This document shows positions 18,835-27,581 of a DNA stretch of 64,000 nt, piece by piece. This stretch comes from Streptomyces sp. IMTB 2501 (GTDB lineage: Bacteria; Actinomycetota; Actinomycetes; Streptomycetales; Streptomycetaceae): contig NZ_MQUS01000013.1 in the NCBI RefSeq assembly GCF_001953885.1, positions 124,001 to 188,000 of the forward strand, read 5' to 3'. The position numbers and the translations under genes are program-made. Under the pieces are notes generated by a model, which saw only the letters and a list, made by a program, of their open reading frames with translations, was not told the DNA's origin and did no database searches. How positions within the stretch are numbered: position 1 is the stretch's first letter; every line of letters begins with the position of its first letter.

Positions 18835-20583
18835 GTGACCAGTACCGCGTCCTCCATGGACCTCCGGCAGGGCCAGGCGCCGCACGACCAGCGGCCGTCG
18901 TGGCAGCGGCGGCTGCGCCGATTCGGCTACGCACCGGCCGAGGACGCCCCCTCGGGCGACGTACGCGACCGGCTGGTACCCCCGTATGCCGGGCCGAGCC
19001 CCCGGCTGTGGCAGGCGCTCGGCGTGTCGCCGGTCCTCGCCGAGCGGATCACCCGCTGGTCGGGCTGGGGCGGTCCGCTGCTGGTGACGCTGATGGCGGG
19101 CCTGACGCGGTTCTGGAACCTGGGCAGTCCGCGCGCGGTGATATTCGACGAGACGTACTACGCCAAGGACGCCTGGGCGCTCGTCCACCGCGGTTTCGAG
19201 GTCAACTGGGACAAGAACGCCAACGACCTGGTGCTGCGGACGCACGGCCATCTCTCGATCCCGACGGACGCGGCGTACGTGGTGCATCCGCCGGTCGGCA
19301 AGTACGTCATCGGGCTCGGCGAGCTGATCTTCGGGTTCGACCCGTTCGGCTGGCGGTTCATGACGGCCCTGCTGGGCACGCTGTCCGTGCTGCTCCTGTG
19401 CCGGATCGGGCGCCGGATGTTCCGCTCGACGTTCCTCGGCTGCCTCGCGGGCGCGCTGATGGCGGTGGACGGCCTGCACTTCGTGATGAGCCGGACCTCG
19501 CTGCTCGACGGCGTGCTGATGTTCTTCGTACTGGCCGCGTTCGGCTGCCTGGTCGTCGACCGGGACCGCGCCCGGGAGAGACTGGCCGCGGCGCTGCCCG
19601 CCGACCCCGACGGCCGGGTCCGCCCGGACGCGGGCGTGGCCGACACGTTCCGCTTCGGCCTGCGCCCCTGGCGCTGGGCGGCCGGGCTGATGCTGGGCCT
19701 GGCCATCGGCACGAAGTGGAACGGCCTGTACATCCTGGCCGCGTTCTGTGTGATGGCGGTGCTGTGGGACGTCGGCACCCGCAGGACGGCCGGCGCCCTG
19801 CGCCCGTACGCGGCGGCCCTGAAGTACGACACGGGCCTCGCCTTCCTCGCGACGGTCCCGGTGGCGATCGCCGTCTACCTGGCCTCCTGGACCGGCTGGA
19901 TCCTCTCTCCCGCGGACGGCACCGGCGGCTACTACCGCAACTGGGCGGCCACCGACGGCAAGGGCGGCAGCTGGACCTTCCTGCCGGACTGGCTGCGCAG
20001 TCTGTGGCACTACGAGCACGAGGTCTACAAGTTCCACATCGGGCTCACGCAACCGCACACGTACCAGTCCAACCCGTGGAGCTGGATCGTGCTGGGCCGC
20101 CCGGTGTCGTACTTCTACGAGTCGCCGAACCCCGGCGTCGACGGCTGTCCTTCGAACGCCGGCCAGAAGTGCGCCCGCGAGGTGCTGGCGATCGGAACCC
20201 CGTTGCTGTGGTGGGCGGCCTGCCTCGCGATCCTGTACGTGCTGTGGCGATGGGCGTTCCGCCGCGACTGGCGCGCCGGCGCCATCGCGTGCGGGATCGC
20301 GGCCGGTTACCTGCCCTGGTTCATGTACCAGGAGCGCACGATCTTCCTGTTCTACGCCGTCGTCTTCCTGCCGTTCCTGTGTCTGGCGGTGGCGATGATG
20401 ATCGGTGCGATCGTCGGCCCCGCGGGCGCCTCCGACACCCGCCGGGTGGTCGGCGCCTCGTCCGCGGGTGTACTGGTGCTGCTGATCGCCTGGAACTTCA
20501 TCTATTTCTGGCCCCTGTACACGGGCACGGCGATCCCGATCGACCAGTGGCGGTCGCGGATGTGGCTGGACACGTGGGTGTAG
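18835..20583 (+). CDS. pmt: Protein O-mannosyltransferase (GT39 family)
   Basis: A multi-spanning enzyme that moves mannose from polyprenyl-phosphate-mannose to Ser/Thr of exported proteins; in S. coelicolor Pmt glycosylates the PstS phosphate-binding protein and serves as part of the phiC31 receptor pathway. The 582-aa product has the catalytic Asp-Glu pair (D105-E106 in IFDETYYAKDAW), about ten hydrophobic segments, and the C-terminal PMT_4TM region (YLPWFMYQERTIFLFYAVVFLP, given in part: MYQERTIFLFY). The GTG start is preceded by a -10 at leaderless spacing. Confidence 0.95.
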   Translation: MTSTASSMDLRQGQAPHDQRPSWQRRLRRFGYAPAEDAPSGDVRDRLVPPYAGPSPRLWQALGVSPVLAERITRWSGWGGPLLVTLMAGLTRFWNLGSPRAVIFDETYYAKDAWALVHRGFEVNWDKNANDLVLRTHGHLSIPTDAAYVVHPPVGKYVIGLGELIFGFDPFGWRFMTALLGTLSVLLLCRIGRRMFRSTFLGCLAGALMAVDGLHFVMSRTSLLDGVLMFFVLAAFGCLVVDRDRARERLAAALPADPDGRVRPDAGVADTFRFGLRPWRWAAGLMLGLAIGTKWNGLYILAAFCVMAVLWDVGTRRTAGALRPYAAALKYDTGLAFLATVPVAIAVYLASWTGWILSPADGTGGYYRNWAATDGKGGSWTFLPDWLRSLWHYEHEVYKFHIGLTQPHTYQSNPWSWIVLGRPVSYFYESPNPGVDGCPSNAGQKCAREVLAIGTPLLWWAACLAILYVLWRWAFRRDWRAGAIACGIAAGYLPWFMYQERTIFLFYAVVFLPFLCLAVAMMIGAIVGPAGASDTRRVVGASSAGVLVLLIAWNFIYFWPLYTGTAIPIDQWRSRMWLDTWV

Positions 20584-20596
20584 CTGGGCGTACACG

Positions 20597-20631
20597 CCGT
20601 GAGGGCGCGGCCGGCTGCCACGTCCTCACGG
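20597..20631 (+). terminator. Probable terminator after pmt
   Basis: Inverted repeat CCGTGAGG (20597-20604) / CCTCACGG (20624-20631), 13 bases after the pmt stop and between convergent genes. The loop is long and GC-rich. Confidence 0.5.
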
Positions 20632-20694
20632 TCGTTGTTGGTCATCAGTGGTCGTCGTCGGTCCCTCTCGGACGGCCCACCGGGTCCGCCATTA

Positions 20695-21381
20695 TCAGGA
20701 TCGCTTGACCTCGAATACGTCGACCTTGTCGTTCCAGTTGCCGCCGCCGGGGTAGGCCATGTTCTTGAAATTGGCCCAGCCGTGCGGCGGGAGAAGGTCC
20801 CGCTGCCGGTCGTGCAGCAGCCCCGAACGGGAATCCCAGATCTTCGCGTACCCGTAGTTGATCGTCCAGCGGCCCACCCAGTAGTAGACCGAGCTGAGCT
20901 TGTCACGGAACCCGTAGTCGCCGAGGTTCTTCTTGCCGCTGCTGGAGAACTGGAGTCGCCGGCCCTGGTAGTTGGCGTCCTGGTACAGGCACCAGTAGTC
21001 GGCGGCACAGTGGTCACGCGGGTCAGAAGCCCGGAGCGTGGACGCCTTGAGAGATTCCTGCCGGACCTTGGCGGGAAGGTCCGGGTCCGCCAGGGACTCC
21101 TCGGTCGTGTCATAGCAGTGGACCTCCCCGTTGGGAAGCTCCGTGCAGACGTTGGCGCCTTCCCAGGACTCGGCGAGGTTGATCTTCCGCCCGTCGTAGT
21201 CGGCGATCACCGGATTCACCGGGCTCGTCGATGGCTCTGCCGACGGCGTCGGATCCTGGCTCGCGGTGACCGAAGGCTCCACGCCGGGTTCAGCCGCGAG
21301 CGCCCGCGGACCGGTCCCCACAAGGACGGCGCCGGCGGAGGCCACGGTCACGAGGGCGGAGGCAAGGGTTCTGCGTATCAA
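20695..21381 (-). CDS. Secreted beta/gamma-crystallin-like protein (peptidase inhibitor family I36 type)
   Basis: A 228-aa protein with a Sec signal peptide (MIRRTLASALVTVASAGAVL, cleavage near ALAA-EPG at about residue 30). A Pro/Ser/Thr linker follows, then a domain with the YWCLYQDANYQGRRLQF motif, which is the hallmark of the I36/SMPI-like crystallin fold (WCLYxxxNYxGxxxxF). Cysteines at the EVHCYD, DHCAAD and WCLY positions and VCTEL suggest disulfides. I36 members include metalloprotease inhibitors. The TTG start overlaps the upstream lipoprotein stop by four bases. It is the last gene of a five-gene leftward cassette. Confidence 0.85.
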   Translation of the reverse strand: MIRRTLASALVTVASAGAVLVGTGPRALAAEPGVEPSVTASQDPTPSAEPSTSPVNPVIADYDGRKINLAESWEGANVCTELPNGEVHCYDTTEESLADPDLPAKVRQESLKASTLRASDPRDHCAADYWCLYQDANYQGRRLQFSSSGKKNLGDYGFRDKLSSVYYWVGRWTINYGYAKIWDSRSGLLHDRQRDLLPPHGWANFKNMAYPGGGNWNDKVDVFEVKRS

Positions 21382-21791
21382 GAGTTGTTCTCCACGGTCG
21401 TGTCGAAGTGATGCAGTCTGGTCCCGTCAGGGCCGTACACGTTCAGCACATAGCCCTGAGCGAGGCTGACACCCTCCCTGGTCAGGAAGGACGCCAGCGT
21501 CTTGTCGAAGGTGTCGAAGCCGCCGCCGTAGCCGGACCTTTTGCGGGTCCACACGGTCAGGACCAGCACGCCTTTCCGGTTCTTCGTGTGCGCGAGTCCG
21601 TACACATCGGCGTCTCCGCCGGCCTTTCGGTAGCGCGCCGCCAGGTCGCGGCCTGCACCTGCCGGGGACGCGCTGATGGTCGGCGGGCCGTCGGACGGCC
21701 GCGGATCACTCTTCGCCGACGGCTCCGTACTGCACCCCGTCAGCAGGATGAGCGTGGCCAACACGACTGAGGGAAGCGCTCGTTTCATCAC
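21378..21791 (-). CDS. Small lipoprotein of unknown function
   Basis: A 137-aa protein with a lipoprotein signal (MMKRALPSVVLATLILLTGC; lipobox LLTGC, lipidated Cys20). A Ser/Pro-rich linker and a compact domain of about 85 residues follow (ADVYGLAHTKNRKGVLVLTVWTRK, shown in part: GVLVLTVWTRK; then FDKTLASFLTREGV). No known family is recognised. It lies nine bases after the Tat-signal gene and overlaps the crystallin-like gene by four bases, so the three should be expressed together. Confidence 0.82.
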   Translation of the reverse strand: MMKRALPSVVLATLILLTGCSTEPSAKSDPRPSDGPPTISASPAGAGRDLAARYRKAGGDADVYGLAHTKNRKGVLVLTVWTRKRSGYGGGFDTFDKTLASFLTREGVSLAQGYVLNVYGPDGTRLHHFDTTVENNS

Positions 21792-21800
21792 GGCAGCCTG

Positions 21801-22580
21801 TCAAGCCTGCTGGCGGGCAAGCCGGTCCGCCGCACGCTTACGAGCCGGCTGATACGGGTCCGGGCCGGTTCCCGCTCCCTCGCCCGGCGTCTCGTTCCAG
21901 CCACGTATCCTGCCCGCGATCTTCGCCAGCCGGACATCTCCGGGCTTGACGTCGATGGAGAACAAGCCTTCGTAGGGGCGGCGGTCGTCACCACCCCAGC
22001 GGACAACGCCTTCGCATTCGGCGAGGATGTCCCGGACCGTATCCTTCTGCGCGTCGGTGAAGCCACCCTGCGCCCCGGGCGTGTACCAGGTGGGGCGGAT
22101 CACGACCGCTGTACCGGAAGCCTGGTTGCTCTCCGGAAGAGCACTGTCGCGGACCTTGCCGGGGTGGATCCATCCCAGGAGTGCCGGGGCTTCGCTCTTG
22201 GTGCCGAGTGCGTCGATCTCGTAGTTGAAGCGGCGGATCACGTGTGTAAGGACGGTTGCCACGTCACCGGCGCGGACCGCCACGGTGAGCGGGCCTGGGG
22301 TGCCCGCGACGTCACAGGTCCAGATCGAGCCGCCGGCGTCGGTCTGCTTCTCCATCTCCCACCCGTTGGTGGACGGGCGGCCCGTGAGGAGTCGTCGCCG
22401 CCGGGCTTCGAGGCTGCGCAGTGCCTTCTTCAGCTCGTCGTTCTTCACGGGATCAGGGCCGGACCGGGATGCGGCCACGGCCGGGACGGACAGGAAGCCG
22501 ACGGAGGCGAGAGTTGTGGCCGCGGTGACGCCCATCGCGGTGGTGAGGGCGTGTCTGCGGGTCGGTTCGGTGTGACTCAA
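21801..22580 (-). CDS. Tat-exported hypothetical protein
   Basis: A 259-aa protein whose N-terminus, from a TTG at 22580 (SHTEPTRRHALTTAMGV), has a twin-arginine motif, a hydrophobic core (AATTLASVGFLSVPAVAA) and an Ala-x-Ala site: a Tat signal peptide. The mature part starts with a charged helix (VKNDELKKALRSLEARRRRL) and contains WTCDVAG and TWYTPGAQGGFTDAQKDTV. I do not recognise the fold. The TTG overlaps the upstream gene's stop by four bases (TTGA). Export in folded form by Tat suggests a cofactor or rapid folding, but that is inference. Confidence 0.8.
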   Translation of the reverse strand: MSHTEPTRRHALTTAMGVTAATTLASVGFLSVPAVAASRSGPDPVKNDELKKALRSLEARRRRLLTGRPSTNGWEMEKQTDAGGSIWTCDVAGTPGPLTVAVRAGDVATVLTHVIRRFNYEIDALGTKSEAPALLGWIHPGKVRDSALPESNQASGTAVVIRPTWYTPGAQGGFTDAQKDTVRDILAECEGVVRWGGDDRRPYEGLFSIDVKPGDVRLAKIAGRIRGWNETPGEGAGTGPDPYQPARKRAADRLARQQA

Positions 22581-23062
22581 CGGATCAGTCCTTGGCCGGT
22601 GCGCCGCGCTCGCCGGGACCGCAGGACGGAGACGACTCCGCAGGTCAGACCGAGCAGCAGCAGGACGAGAATGGTCGGGTTGACGTAGTGCGGAATGAGG
22701 ATGGAGTAGTCGCGACCGTCCGGTGCCCGGCATACGAGCCGCAGGGGGACGAAGTCGCCGCGCATGCCGACGAGGTGCCGCACGTCCGGAGGACGAGCCA
22801 CCTCGCACGCCTGGCCTTCTTCCTCGCGATCCATGAAAATGACGTGCAGACATCCCCAGAGGTAGAGCGCGAGTGACGCGGCAACCGTCAGCAGGGACGC
22901 GTCCCGCCACGCGGCCGGCGAAGTGCAGGAACGCAGGTTCCGCGGTGCGAGCCGCGAACACAGGTAGACGAGGAGTGCGACCAGCGCCGCCGCTCCGCAG
23001 AGCACGATGGCGAAGAGCGCTGGGAAGTTGTGCCCCTGCCACGGATCGGATGGGGTGATCAT
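22577..23062 (-). CDS. Three-helix membrane protein of the exported-protein cassette
   Basis: A 161-aa protein with three hydrophobic segments: ALFAIVLCGAAALVALLVYL (about 15-34), a second around 55-75 (LLTVAASLALYLWGCLHVIF), and a third near the C-terminus (NPTILVLLLLGLTCGVVSVL), with a Cys-containing 55-residue loop between the last two. The C-terminus is basic. Six bases separate it from the DUF1906 gene and it overlaps the Tat-signal gene by four bases. The function is unknown; it is a candidate membrane partner for the other products. Confidence 0.8.
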   Translation of the reverse strand: MITPSDPWQGHNFPALFAIVLCGAAALVALLVYLCSRLAPRNLRSCTSPAAWRDASLLTVAASLALYLWGCLHVIFMDREEEGQACEVARPPDVRHLVGMRGDFVPLRLVCRAPDGRDYSILIPHYVNPTILVLLLLGLTCGVVSVLRSRRARRTGQGLIR

Positions 23063-23068
23063 GGCCGG

Positions 23069-25300
23069 TCAGGACTCGCGGATGATGCGGTTGTACTTCT
23101 CGAAGATCGCATACAGCGGCATACGCAGCTTCGCGTCGGCCTCGGCCTGGTCGCCGAATCCCTGGTAGCGGCGGAGGATCTGACAGGTCTCGCCGTCGGT
23201 GTAGTCGAGTGCGGGGTGGCGGATCGGGGTCTCGTCGTGATCCCCCTTCTTTCCGTCGGCCGCCCAGATGTGCATGTGCGGGACGGTTCCCACGTTGAAT
23301 GCGTTGTCCTGGTTGAGCTTCTGCCACATGGACCACCTGTCGGAGTCCTTGGCCGGGTCGAGGACATTTCCGGAGAGGATGCCTGCGCGGATGGAGTTGT
23401 TGCGGGCGAGGATGCCGGTACGGCCCTGGATCTTGGCGATACCTGTGCTGCTGTCCACAAGTTTCTCGACGCCGGGGAGGTCTTTGGCCCAGTCCGGGAT
23501 CGCAGCGGTGTGGTAGTACGCCACCCCGGCGTCTTCCACGACGTCCACCTGGCTGTAGTGGCAGAACTCCCAGTAGGCCGAGGTCTGGATGAGGGCCTTG
23601 CGCATGCGGTGCCTGCGGGACGCAGACGTGATCACGTCGTCGAGCGTCATGATTGTTTCCAGGCACTGCTTCCTGGCGTAGACGTAGCCTGTGCTGCCAG
23701 GCCTGCCGATGGACTTCATGTAGTCCTCGGTTTCCTTGACCAGTGCGTCCCAGTAGGAGAGGTTGAAGCCGAGGTCGAGCTTCTGAGCGGGGGCCGCTGT
23801 GAAGTCGCCCTGTCCGGTGTCACGTCCGGAGGCGATGTTGTTGTCGATCTCGATCCGGCTGTCGCCGGAACCGACCGTCTTCGTGACGATCTGGTCGAAG
23901 GACCAGTTGTCCGGCAGCGGGTAGCCCAGGTTGCCGGAGAACCCGGACGACATGTCGGACACGAAACTCGCGTGTGCGTATCCGGCGGCGGAGACGCGGG
24001 AGCACACGTTGCGCGGGCCGTAGATACCGATCTTGAACTGGCTGCCCATGCGGCTCATCTGCGCCTTGATCGCACGGAAGTAGGGCAGTACGTGCGAGGT
24101 GACCTCATCGTCAACCGCGTCGTAGTCGACCGCGAAGTAGATCCGGGTACCGGGCTTGAAGCCGTGTTCCTCCGCCTTGTAGGAGGCGTTCATGCAGTCC
24201 GTCTTGCCTTGCGCCGGGCTGTAGTAGTCGACCGACCGGGCCCACGTCTGGAAGATCGGGAAGCAGCGCAGCCCGTACTTCTTGATCGTCTCCAGCTCGC
24301 CCGGCTGGATCTCCTTCTCCGGCAGGGACGCGGTCGACGGGTTGTACAGATACCGGCCTATGTACTTGTAGCCGGCGTCCTTCAATGCCTGCGCACGAGC
24401 AGGGGTGACCTTGGTGACCCCGTCGCATGCCGCGCCCTTACGGGTCTGGTCACCGTACGAGACCAGCAGGGAGGCCCAGGTACGGAAGTCGCCGGCGCCG
24501 GAGACGGGGAGCTTCGAGAACGACTGGAAGGCCTCGACTCCGGCCTTCACGTCCGCGGTGAAGTTCCCGAACGGAACACCGCGCTTGTTGAGGATCATCG
24601 CGGCGGTGAACAACTGCGCCCATGTCCCGGTCGTCCCGGCGGCAACCGTGTGGTTCTTCAGACCGTCCTGGGTGCCGGGGCCGAACACCCCGTTGGCGGC
24701 GCCGTCAGCCATGCCGAGTTCGTACTGGATCGCGTACAGCATGGACTTGGCAACGTCACGGGAGTGGTGACCGTCGCAGGGGATGACGAAGAAGTCACGA
24801 CGGCCTACGTAGCGCCCGTTCATCCACTGCTGGATCTCACGGATGGCCCGTGAGCCGCTGTTCACGGTGACGTAGGCGTCCATGTTCAGCAGCGCCTTGA
24901 ACACCTTCGGCTTCAAGTCGGCGCCTGGGTACGCCTTGTCGACGCCCATGTCCTGCTTGAGCTTCTTCACTGCAGCCTGGACGCGGGAGTTGTACTTCCC
25001 GTCGATGTCGCCGCCGTCGTAGCCCTTGCAGTACAGGCCGGACTGGATGATCCGGCAGAAATCCGCCGACGGCATCGTGGAGGCGTTCAGCCTCGGATGC
25101 TTCGACGCCAGTGTGGACAGCGTGGTGGGGCCGAAGCTGTTCGACAGACTCTTGATGCCCAGTTCCCACTGGAGCGCCCTGGTCAGGCTGTACATCGTGG
25201 TCCAGCCGGTCCTGCCGTCCTCCTTGACGGTCATCCCGATGCGGGAACCGTAGACCTTGTTGACGAACTGCTGGGCTTTGAGCACCATCGCATCGGCCAT
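23069..25300 (-). CDS. DUF1906 glycoside-hydrolase-like protein with peptidoglycan-binding-like N-terminal domains
   Basis: A 743-aa protein. Residues about 1-150 and 150-290 resemble two peptidoglycan-binding-like repeats (YGSRIGMTVKEDGRTGWTT, YNSRVQAAVKKLKQDMGV, FGPGTQDGL, TADVKAGVEAFQSF). Residues about 305-520 form a DUF1906 (Rv2525c-like, GH25-related TIM barrel) domain: CDGVTKVTPARAQALKDAGY, YIGRYLYNP, IYFAVDYDAVDDEV, KIGIYGPRNVC. The C-terminal 220 aa are alpha-helical and unassigned, with DVVEDAGVAYYHTAAIPDW. There is no signal peptide or membrane segment despite the extracellular-type domains. The ATG at 25300 has a GAGAGGA ribosome site. First gene of the cassette; a hand-counted line (24061-24120) has 37 G/C of 60, lower than neighbouring core genes. 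Confidence 0.85.
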   Translation of the reverse strand: MADAMVLKAQQFVNKVYGSRIGMTVKEDGRTGWTTMYSLTRALQWELGIKSLSNSFGPTTLSTLASKHPRLNASTMPSADFCRIIQSGLYCKGYDGGDIDGKYNSRVQAAVKKLKQDMGVDKAYPGADLKPKVFKALLNMDAYVTVNSGSRAIREIQQWMNGRYVGRRDFFVIPCDGHHSRDVAKSMLYAIQYELGMADGAANGVFGPGTQDGLKNHTVAAGTTGTWAQLFTAAMILNKRGVPFGNFTADVKAGVEAFQSFSKLPVSGAGDFRTWASLLVSYGDQTRKGAACDGVTKVTPARAQALKDAGYKYIGRYLYNPSTASLPEKEIQPGELETIKKYGLRCFPIFQTWARSVDYYSPAQGKTDCMNASYKAEEHGFKPGTRIYFAVDYDAVDDEVTSHVLPYFRAIKAQMSRMGSQFKIGIYGPRNVCSRVSAAGYAHASFVSDMSSGFSGNLGYPLPDNWSFDQIVTKTVGSGDSRIEIDNNIASGRDTGQGDFTAAPAQKLDLGFNLSYWDALVKETEDYMKSIGRPGSTGYVYARKQCLETIMTLDDVITSASRRHRMRKALIQTSAYWEFCHYSQVDVVEDAGVAYYHTAAIPDWAKDLPGVEKLVDSSTGIAKIQGRTGILARNNSIRAGILSGNVLDPAKDSDRWSMWQKLNQDNAFNVGTVPHMHIWAADGKKGDHDETPIRHPALDYTDGETCQILRRYQGFGDQAEADAKLRMPLYAIFEKYNRIIRES

Positions 25301-25910
25301 GCGTAAGCGTCCTCTCGCGGCGACGTGACCTATGGCGGCAGGCGGAGCAAGCCACGACAGCACACATGAAGAGGCAAGTACCTCGGCATGACGATCCCCC
25401 GTGGCGACACCGTTCCCCCGGTCGCCGGCTGACCTGCGCGCACAACAGATCGGGTCAAGATCTGCCCATGCGCGGGTAAATACTAGGCATGGATCAACCG
25501 ATTGACGCAAGGCGGGCTGGACACGCTCGACATCGGCGACGTCGATCCCGGCTTCGCTGCCGTCAGCGGCACGGATCCGCGACAGGGCGAGCCGGTGAAC
25601 GGTGCCGCGCCGGCTTCGGGTGACGGCGACCGCCCTCCGGTGGTTCGGTCAACCGCCGGTACAGGCGGGGATCCTCCCTCGGTTCCGGCAGGGCCTGGCC
25701 GAGGCACCCGTGACGGCCCCATGACGGCCCGGACAACGCGGAAGGGCCAAGGCCGGCCCCGGCGGGTCGGACCGGCGTGCGATTGTCGCAAGCCTGCTAC
25801 GGATTCGCCGCGGACATCACCCTCGTAGGTGGGGACTTTAAGGTGGGTGCCGTCGTTGAGGAGTGTGTGGGCCACGGGGACCCTGGGGAAGGCACGGAGG
25901 AACTGAGGCT
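25301..25910. other. 610-bp intergenic region, possible gene remnant and cassette promoter
   Basis: This lies between the divergent DUF1906 cassette and the penicillin-binding protein gene. On the minus strand TAGTAT (25480-25485) with TTGATC upstream could be a leftward promoter. From about 25487 a rightward frame of about 110 codons (beginning INRLTQGGLDTLDIGDVD) shows reasonable codon bias for its first 50 codons but has no start with a ribosome site and degenerates afterwards, so it may be a decayed gene end. Nothing else is identifiable. Confidence 0.5.
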
Positions 25911-27581
25911 GTGGGCAACAGAAGGCGCGTCGCCGAGCGACGGAAGACCACCAGGCCCGCCGTGGTCGGCGGGATGATCGCCGTGTTCGTCGGCGGCGTC
26001 GGATTCGGTGCCTACGCACTGACCGACGGCGGCGCGGCGGCCGACGAGCGCACGTCCGCCACGTCCGACCACAAGGCCGTCAAATCCGGTCCGCTCAGCG
26101 CCGCCGAGATCCGCACGGCCTCCACCCGTTTCCTCACCGCGTGGCAGCACGGCAGGATCGACGAGGCGGCCGCCGCCACGGACGACGCCTCCGCCGCCAC
26201 CACGCTGCTCACCGGCTACACCAAGGACGCCCGCCTGAAGGACGTCACGCTCGCGCCCGGCACGCCCACGGGCGCCAAGGTGCCGTTCACCGTCAAGGCG
26301 ACGGTGTCGTACCAGAAGCTCAGCAAGCCGCTGGCGTACAGCAGTTCGCTCACCGTGGTGCGGCGGGCGAGTGACGGCAAGCCGCTGGTCAACTGGCACT
26401 CCGAGGTCGTCCACCCGGACCTGAAGGACGGCGACACGCTCGTCACCGGCGAGTCCGGCACCCCGCCGATCAAGGCGCTGGACCGCGACGGCGGCGAGCT
26501 GACGGCCGCCAAGTACCCCTCCTTGGGCCCGGTGTTGGACGGCCTGCGGCAGAAGTACGGCAAGACGGCGGGCGGCAAGGCCGGCATCGAACTGCGCGTG
26601 GTGCGCGGCAATGCCTCACAGAAGGCCCAGCTGTCCGACAAGACACTGGTCGAGCTGAGCCACGGCACGCCGGGCGCGGTGAAGACGACGCTGAATCCAG
26701 CCCTCCAGACGGCGGCCGAGCAGCAGGTCGGCAAGCGGCAGCAGGCGTCCGTGGTCGTCGTACGGCCCTCGACCGGCGAGATCCTCGCCGTCGCCAACAG
26801 CGGGCACGGCTTCAACGTCGCCTTCCAGGGCTCCCTCGCGCCCGGCTCCACGATGAAGATCGTGACGTCGACGATGCTGTTCGAGAAGAAGCTCATCACC
26901 CCGGACGCCTCGCACCCGTGCCCCAAGACGTACAAGCTGGCGGGCTGGACGTTCCACAACGACGACAACTCCGAGATCAAGAAGGGCACGTTCAAGCAGA
27001 GCTTCGGGGCCTCCTGCAACAACGCCTTCATCGACTTCGCGCCGAAGCTGTCCGACGACGACCTGACGAAGGAGGCCCAGCAGGTCTACGGCCTCGGCAT
27101 GGACAACTGGTCCATCGGCGTCCCGTCGTTCGACGGCTCCGTCCCGGTGGAGAGCGGCGCGCAGATGGGCGCCTCGCTGATCGGGCAGGGCGGGGTGCGC
27201 ATGAACCCGCTGAACATGGCGTCGGTGGCGGCGACGGTGGAGTCGGGCGCCTTCCACCAGCCGTACCTGGTGTCCCCGGCAGTGGACAACCGCACGCTGG
27301 CGAAGGCCGCGCGCACCATGTCGTCCCAGACGCAGTCCCAGCTGAAGGACGTCCTCAAGTTCACCGCGGATTACGGCACCGCGGCCAAGGCGATGGCGGG
27401 CATGAGCGGGGACTACGGCGCGAAGACGGGCTCCGCCGAGGTCGACGGGCAGAAGAAGCCGAACGGCTGGTTCACCGCCTACAAGGGCGACCTCGCCGCC
27501 GCCGGCGTGGTGCAGGCGGGCGGCCACGGCGGCGACACGGCCGGGCCGATCGTGGCGGCCCTGCTGAAGACGGGCGGCTGA
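25911..27581 (+). CDS. Penicillin-binding protein (transpeptidase) with MecA-N-type domain
   Basis: A cell-wall transpeptidase facing outside the membrane. In the 556-aa protein an N-terminal anchor helix (PAVVGGMIAVFVGGVGFGAY, about 16-35) is followed by an NTF2-like MecA-N-type domain (about 65-180), then the penicillin-binding domain with all three motifs: Ser313-Thr-Met-Lys316 (GSTMK), Ser368-Cys-Asn370 and Lys505-Thr-Gly. The GTG start (25911) has GGAGG ten bases upstream. It lies end to end with ssgE, an arrangement also known in S. coelicolor. A role in sporulation septation or spore wall synthesis is inferred from that neighbour. Confidence 0.93.
   Translation: MGNRRRVAERRKTTRPAVVGGMIAVFVGGVGFGAYALTDGGAAADERTSATSDHKAVKSGPLSAAEIRTASTRFLTAWQHGRIDEAAAATDDASAATTLLTGYTKDARLKDVTLAPGTPTGAKVPFTVKATVSYQKLSKPLAYSSSLTVVRRASDGKPLVNWHSEVVHPDLKDGDTLVTGESGTPPIKALDRDGGELTAAKYPSLGPVLDGLRQKYGKTAGGKAGIELRVVRGNASQKAQLSDKTLVELSHGTPGAVKTTLNPALQTAAEQQVGKRQQASVVVVRPSTGEILAVANSGHGFNVAFQGSLAPGSTMKIVTSTMLFEKKLITPDASHPCPKTYKLAGWTFHNDDNSEIKKGTFKQSFGASCNNAFIDFAPKLSDDDLTKEAQQVYGLGMDNWSIGVPSFDGSVPVESGAQMGASLIGQGGVRMNPLNMASVAATVESGAFHQPYLVSPAVDNRTLAKAARTMSSQTQSQLKDVLKFTADYGTAAKAMAGMSGDYGAKTGSAEVDGQKKPNGWFTAYKGDLAAAGVVQAGGHGGDTAGPIVAALLKTGG

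Noticed and set aside
17842..20595. A 917-codon open frame on the minus strand covering rsmI and the complement of pmt
   Set aside because: Only the last 282 codons (rsmI) have family motifs. The remainder is antisense to pmt, rich in Arg/Gln/His, and comes from GC bias.
23069..25300. Prophage endolysin region
   Set aside because: No phage structural, integrase or holin-family genes nearby; the neighbours are exported host-type proteins.
25487..25828. Rightward frame of about 110 codons before the PBP gene
   Set aside because: Codon bias only in the first part, no start signal, no recognisable similarity; noted as a possible remnant only.
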